This document shows positions 62,325 through 64,000 of a stretch of 64,000 nucleotides of DNA, piece by piece; within the stretch, counting starts at the first letter, position 1, and each line of letters begins with the position of its first letter. A program made the translations under genes and the position numbers. The stretch spans positions 1-64,000 of the forward strand of contig NZ_JAFNJS010000003.1 in assembly GCF_019024325.1 (NCBI RefSeq), written 5' to 3'. This DNA is from Falsiroseomonas tokyonensis (GTDB lineage: Bacteria; Pseudomonadota; Alphaproteobacteria; Acetobacterales; Acetobacteraceae). The notes below the pieces were generated by a model, which had not been told where the DNA came from, made no database searches, and saw nothing but the letters and a program-made list of their open reading frames with translations.

Positions 62325-64000
62325 TCAACCGCTGGCGAGCATCGTGCGGAAGGGGCCCTCGATCCGCGCCAACTCGTCGGGATGGCCGCGCTGAACGATC
62401 TGCCCCCGATGCATCACGACCACCTCATCGCAATCGCGCACAAGGGCCAGGCGATGCGCGATCACGATCATGGTGCAGCCGCGCCGCCGCAGGTTTCGCA
62501 TCAGCGCGGCCTCGGAGCGGTTGTCGAGCGAAGCGGTGGCCTCATCCAGCACCAGTATCGCTGGATCCGTCACGATGGCCCGGGCCAGTTCCAGCCGCGC
62601 GCGCTGCCCGCCGGACCAGTTGCGGCCTTCCTCTGCCACCACCCCGGCATAACCGCCGCGGCGGGCGAGGATCTCGTCATGGATGGCGGCATCCTGCGCG
62701 CATTCGACGAGACGCTCATCGGCCAGGGTCGGGTCCCACATGGCGATATTGTCGCGGATCGTGCCGTCGAAGAGGTAGCCCTGCTGGTCGACCACCGCGA
62801 CCTCCCGCCGCAATTCCTCGCGCGGGATGGAGTCGAGCGGTCGGCCATCGATCCGGATCTCGCCGGACCAGGGTCGGTAGAGGCCCGCGATCAGCAGAGC
62901 CAGGGTCGACTTGCCGGAGCCCGAGCCACCGACGATACCGAGCCGGCGCCCGGGCTCGATGGTCAGGGAAATGCCGTCGAGCAGCGGCGCTTCCAGCCGG
63001 CTATGCCCGAAGACGACGTCGCGCAGCTCGATATGGCCGGCGAAGCGGGCCGAAGCCGCCCGAGCCGGCGGCTGGGCGAATTCCTGCGCCAGCGGGTGAT
63101 GCAAGGTGTCTTCGAGCAGGGTCAGATTGGCCTTCGCGTCCTGCATCTGCGTCGCGACGCCGAGCAACTGCGCCACCGGCCCCATGAAGCCCATGGTCAG
63201 CGCCTGGAAGGCCACAAGCTGCCCCACCGTCATCTGGCCTTCCATGATACGCGCGCCGCCCAGCACCAGCACGGCGGCAGCGGCCAGGATGGCCACGAAG
63301 GCGGGCAGCCCTTCCAGCATGCCCCTGCGCAGCGCCAGGCGCTGGGTGATATTGGCGACGCCGGCGCGGGTTCCGGCCAGCTGGGCCAGCAGCAGGCTCT
63401 CGCTGCCGGCGGAGCGATAGGTCTCGATCATCTGCAGCCCCTGCTTGCCGAGCCCATCCGAGCGGAGGGTGCACGACAGCAGGCGCTGGTTGTCGTCGCT
63501 AAGCGAGCGGCTGAGCAAGGCGAGAGCCACCAGGTTGACGATCGCCGCCAGGACCACGATGGCGGTCAGAAGCAGGTCGTAGAGCGCCATGGCCAGGGCG
63601 TAGACAAAGGCGGTGACCAGCCCCAGGAGGCCGCGGCCGACATCGCCCGAGACCAGTCGCGCGATCCTGTCGTTCAGCACGACGCGGCCGGTGACATCGC
63701 CGGGATGGCGCTGGGCGAAGAAGGAAACCGGCAGCTTCGTCAGCCGCTCCAAAAAATTGGCGGATCCGGCGACCGAAAGCCGCGTCTCCAGTCGCAGCAG
63801 CAGGTTGAGCTGCAACCAGGTGATCAAGGCCATGGCCGCGGCGGCGCCGGCCATGCCGTAGAGCAGCGGCTCCAGCCATGAATCGAAGCGGCCGACCAGA
63901 ACATCGTCCACGAAGATCTGGGAGAAAGCCGGAACCAGCAGGGCGGGGATCATCAGCAGCAGGCTGATGCCAAACAGGAAGCCGAAACTGGCCTCGTTGC
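62325..64000 (-). CDS. NHLP-type bacteriocin export ABC transporter, peptidase/permease/ATPase subunit (partial)
   Basis: The gene enters from the right edge, and about 558 C-terminal residues are visible. The frame continues unbroken to the last base, so the true start and any C39 peptidase domain lie outside. Visible are membrane helices beginning with FGFLFGISLLLMIPALLVPAFSQIFVDD. RLTKLPVSFFAQRHPGDVTGRV is typical of peptidase-containing bacteriocin exporters. The ATPase has Walker A GGSGSGKSTLALLIAGLY, signature WSGGQRARLELARAI and Walker B AILVLDEATASLDN. The leader-cleaving function is inferred from the family. Confidence 0.82.
   Translation of the reverse strand, partial: NEASFGFLFGISLLLMIPALLVPAFSQIFVDDVLVGRFDSWLEPLLYGMAGAAAAMALITWLQLNLLLRLETRLSVAGSANFLERLTKLPVSFFAQRHPGDVTGRVVLNDRIARLVSGDVGRGLLGLVTAFVYALAMALYDLLLTAIVVLAAIVNLVALALLSRSLSDDNQRLLSCTLRSDGLGKQGLQMIETYRSAGSESLLLAQLAGTRAGVANITQRLALRRGMLEGLPAFVAILAAAAVLVLGGARIMEGQMTVGQLVAFQALTMGFMGPVAQLLGVATQMQDAKANLTLLEDTLHHPLAQEFAQPPARAASARFAGHIELRDVVFGHSRLEAPLLDGISLTIEPGRRLGIVGGSGSGKSTLALLIAGLYRPWSGEIRIDGRPLDSIPREELRREVAVVDQQGYLFDGTIRDNIAMWDPTLADERLVECAQDAAIHDEILARRGGYAGVVAEEGRNWSGGQRARLELARAIVTDPAILVLDEATASLDNRSEAALMRNLRRRGCTMIVIAHRLALVRDCDEVVVMHRGQIVQRGHPDELARIEGPFRTMLASG

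Overview
The window is one contiguous piece of a very GC-rich alphaproteobacterial chromosome. A Rhodospirillales/Acetobacteraceae (Roseomonas-like) origin is the best guess. The reasons are a CtrA regulator with Asp51, a ChpT-type phosphotransferase, a DUF3553 protein, a short-form HisG, the hisG-hisD-infA-maf-RNase E/G-yacG-tRNA-Phe housekeeping block, and heavy GC bias at third codon positions. Genes are tightly packed. Many neighbours overlap by ATGA, GTGA, TTGA or TGATG, and GTG/TTG starts are common. No stretch over 300 bp lacks a gene, and I saw no rRNA, IS element, phage gene or CRISPR array.

Layout. 1-10.9 kb: cell-surface polysaccharide and carbohydrate genes (tail of a ManC/AlgA-type enzyme, TPR-glycosyltransferase, HldE, GT2 glycosyltransferase, GH1 glycosidase), a protein phosphatase-like enzyme, a pair of degenerate EAL-like proteins, a histidine phosphatase and a SYLF protein. 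11-13.3 kb: an Hpt protein followed by a sigma-54 response regulator (LuxU/LuxO-like arrangement) and a small membrane protein, closed by two palindromic repeats. 13.4-17 kb: two GNAT acetyltransferases, an amidase and ferredoxin-NADP reductase. 17.1-21.2 kb: a complete TRAP transporter (P, Q, M) with an overlapping 2-keto-4-pentenoate hydratase-like gene. 21.3-28.5 kb: a methionine/B12/metal block: a miniature COG0523-like protein, divergent from an ArsR-methyltransferase regulator (SahR type) with a palindromic operator, then metH, a cation diffusion facilitator, a TonB-like protein and a PduO-type cobalamin adenosyltransferase.

28.5-32 kb: GST, DsbB, HNH endonuclease, esterase and GluQ. 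32-35.8 kb: livHMGF branched-chain amino acid ABC genes without a binding protein. 35.9-41.3 kb: tRNA-Phe, yacG, RNase E/G, maf, infA, hisD, hisG, nadK. 41.5-44 kb: small membrane protein, moaA, TauE/SafE permease and DUF3553. 44.1-53 kb: a chemotaxis/motility block, chpT-cheA(hybrid)-cheW-cheY-cheB-cheR, with ctrA convergent to cheR and divergent from fliI-fliJ. 53-64 kb: hppD with a divergent Lrp regulator, a BaiN-type flavoprotein, an SDR epimerase coupled to a lone molybdopterin-binding xanthine dehydrogenase-family subunit, and two ABC exporter genes of the NHLP/NHLM bacteriocin type. The second of these runs off the right edge.

Most of the window is standard gene content. The parts most worth a second look are the P-loop-less COG0523-like protein beside the SahR/MetH locus, the tandem degenerate EAL proteins, the placement of ChpT and CtrA around the chemotaxis operon with a dual-CheW hybrid CheA, and the NHLP-type export pair, whose substrate must lie outside the window.
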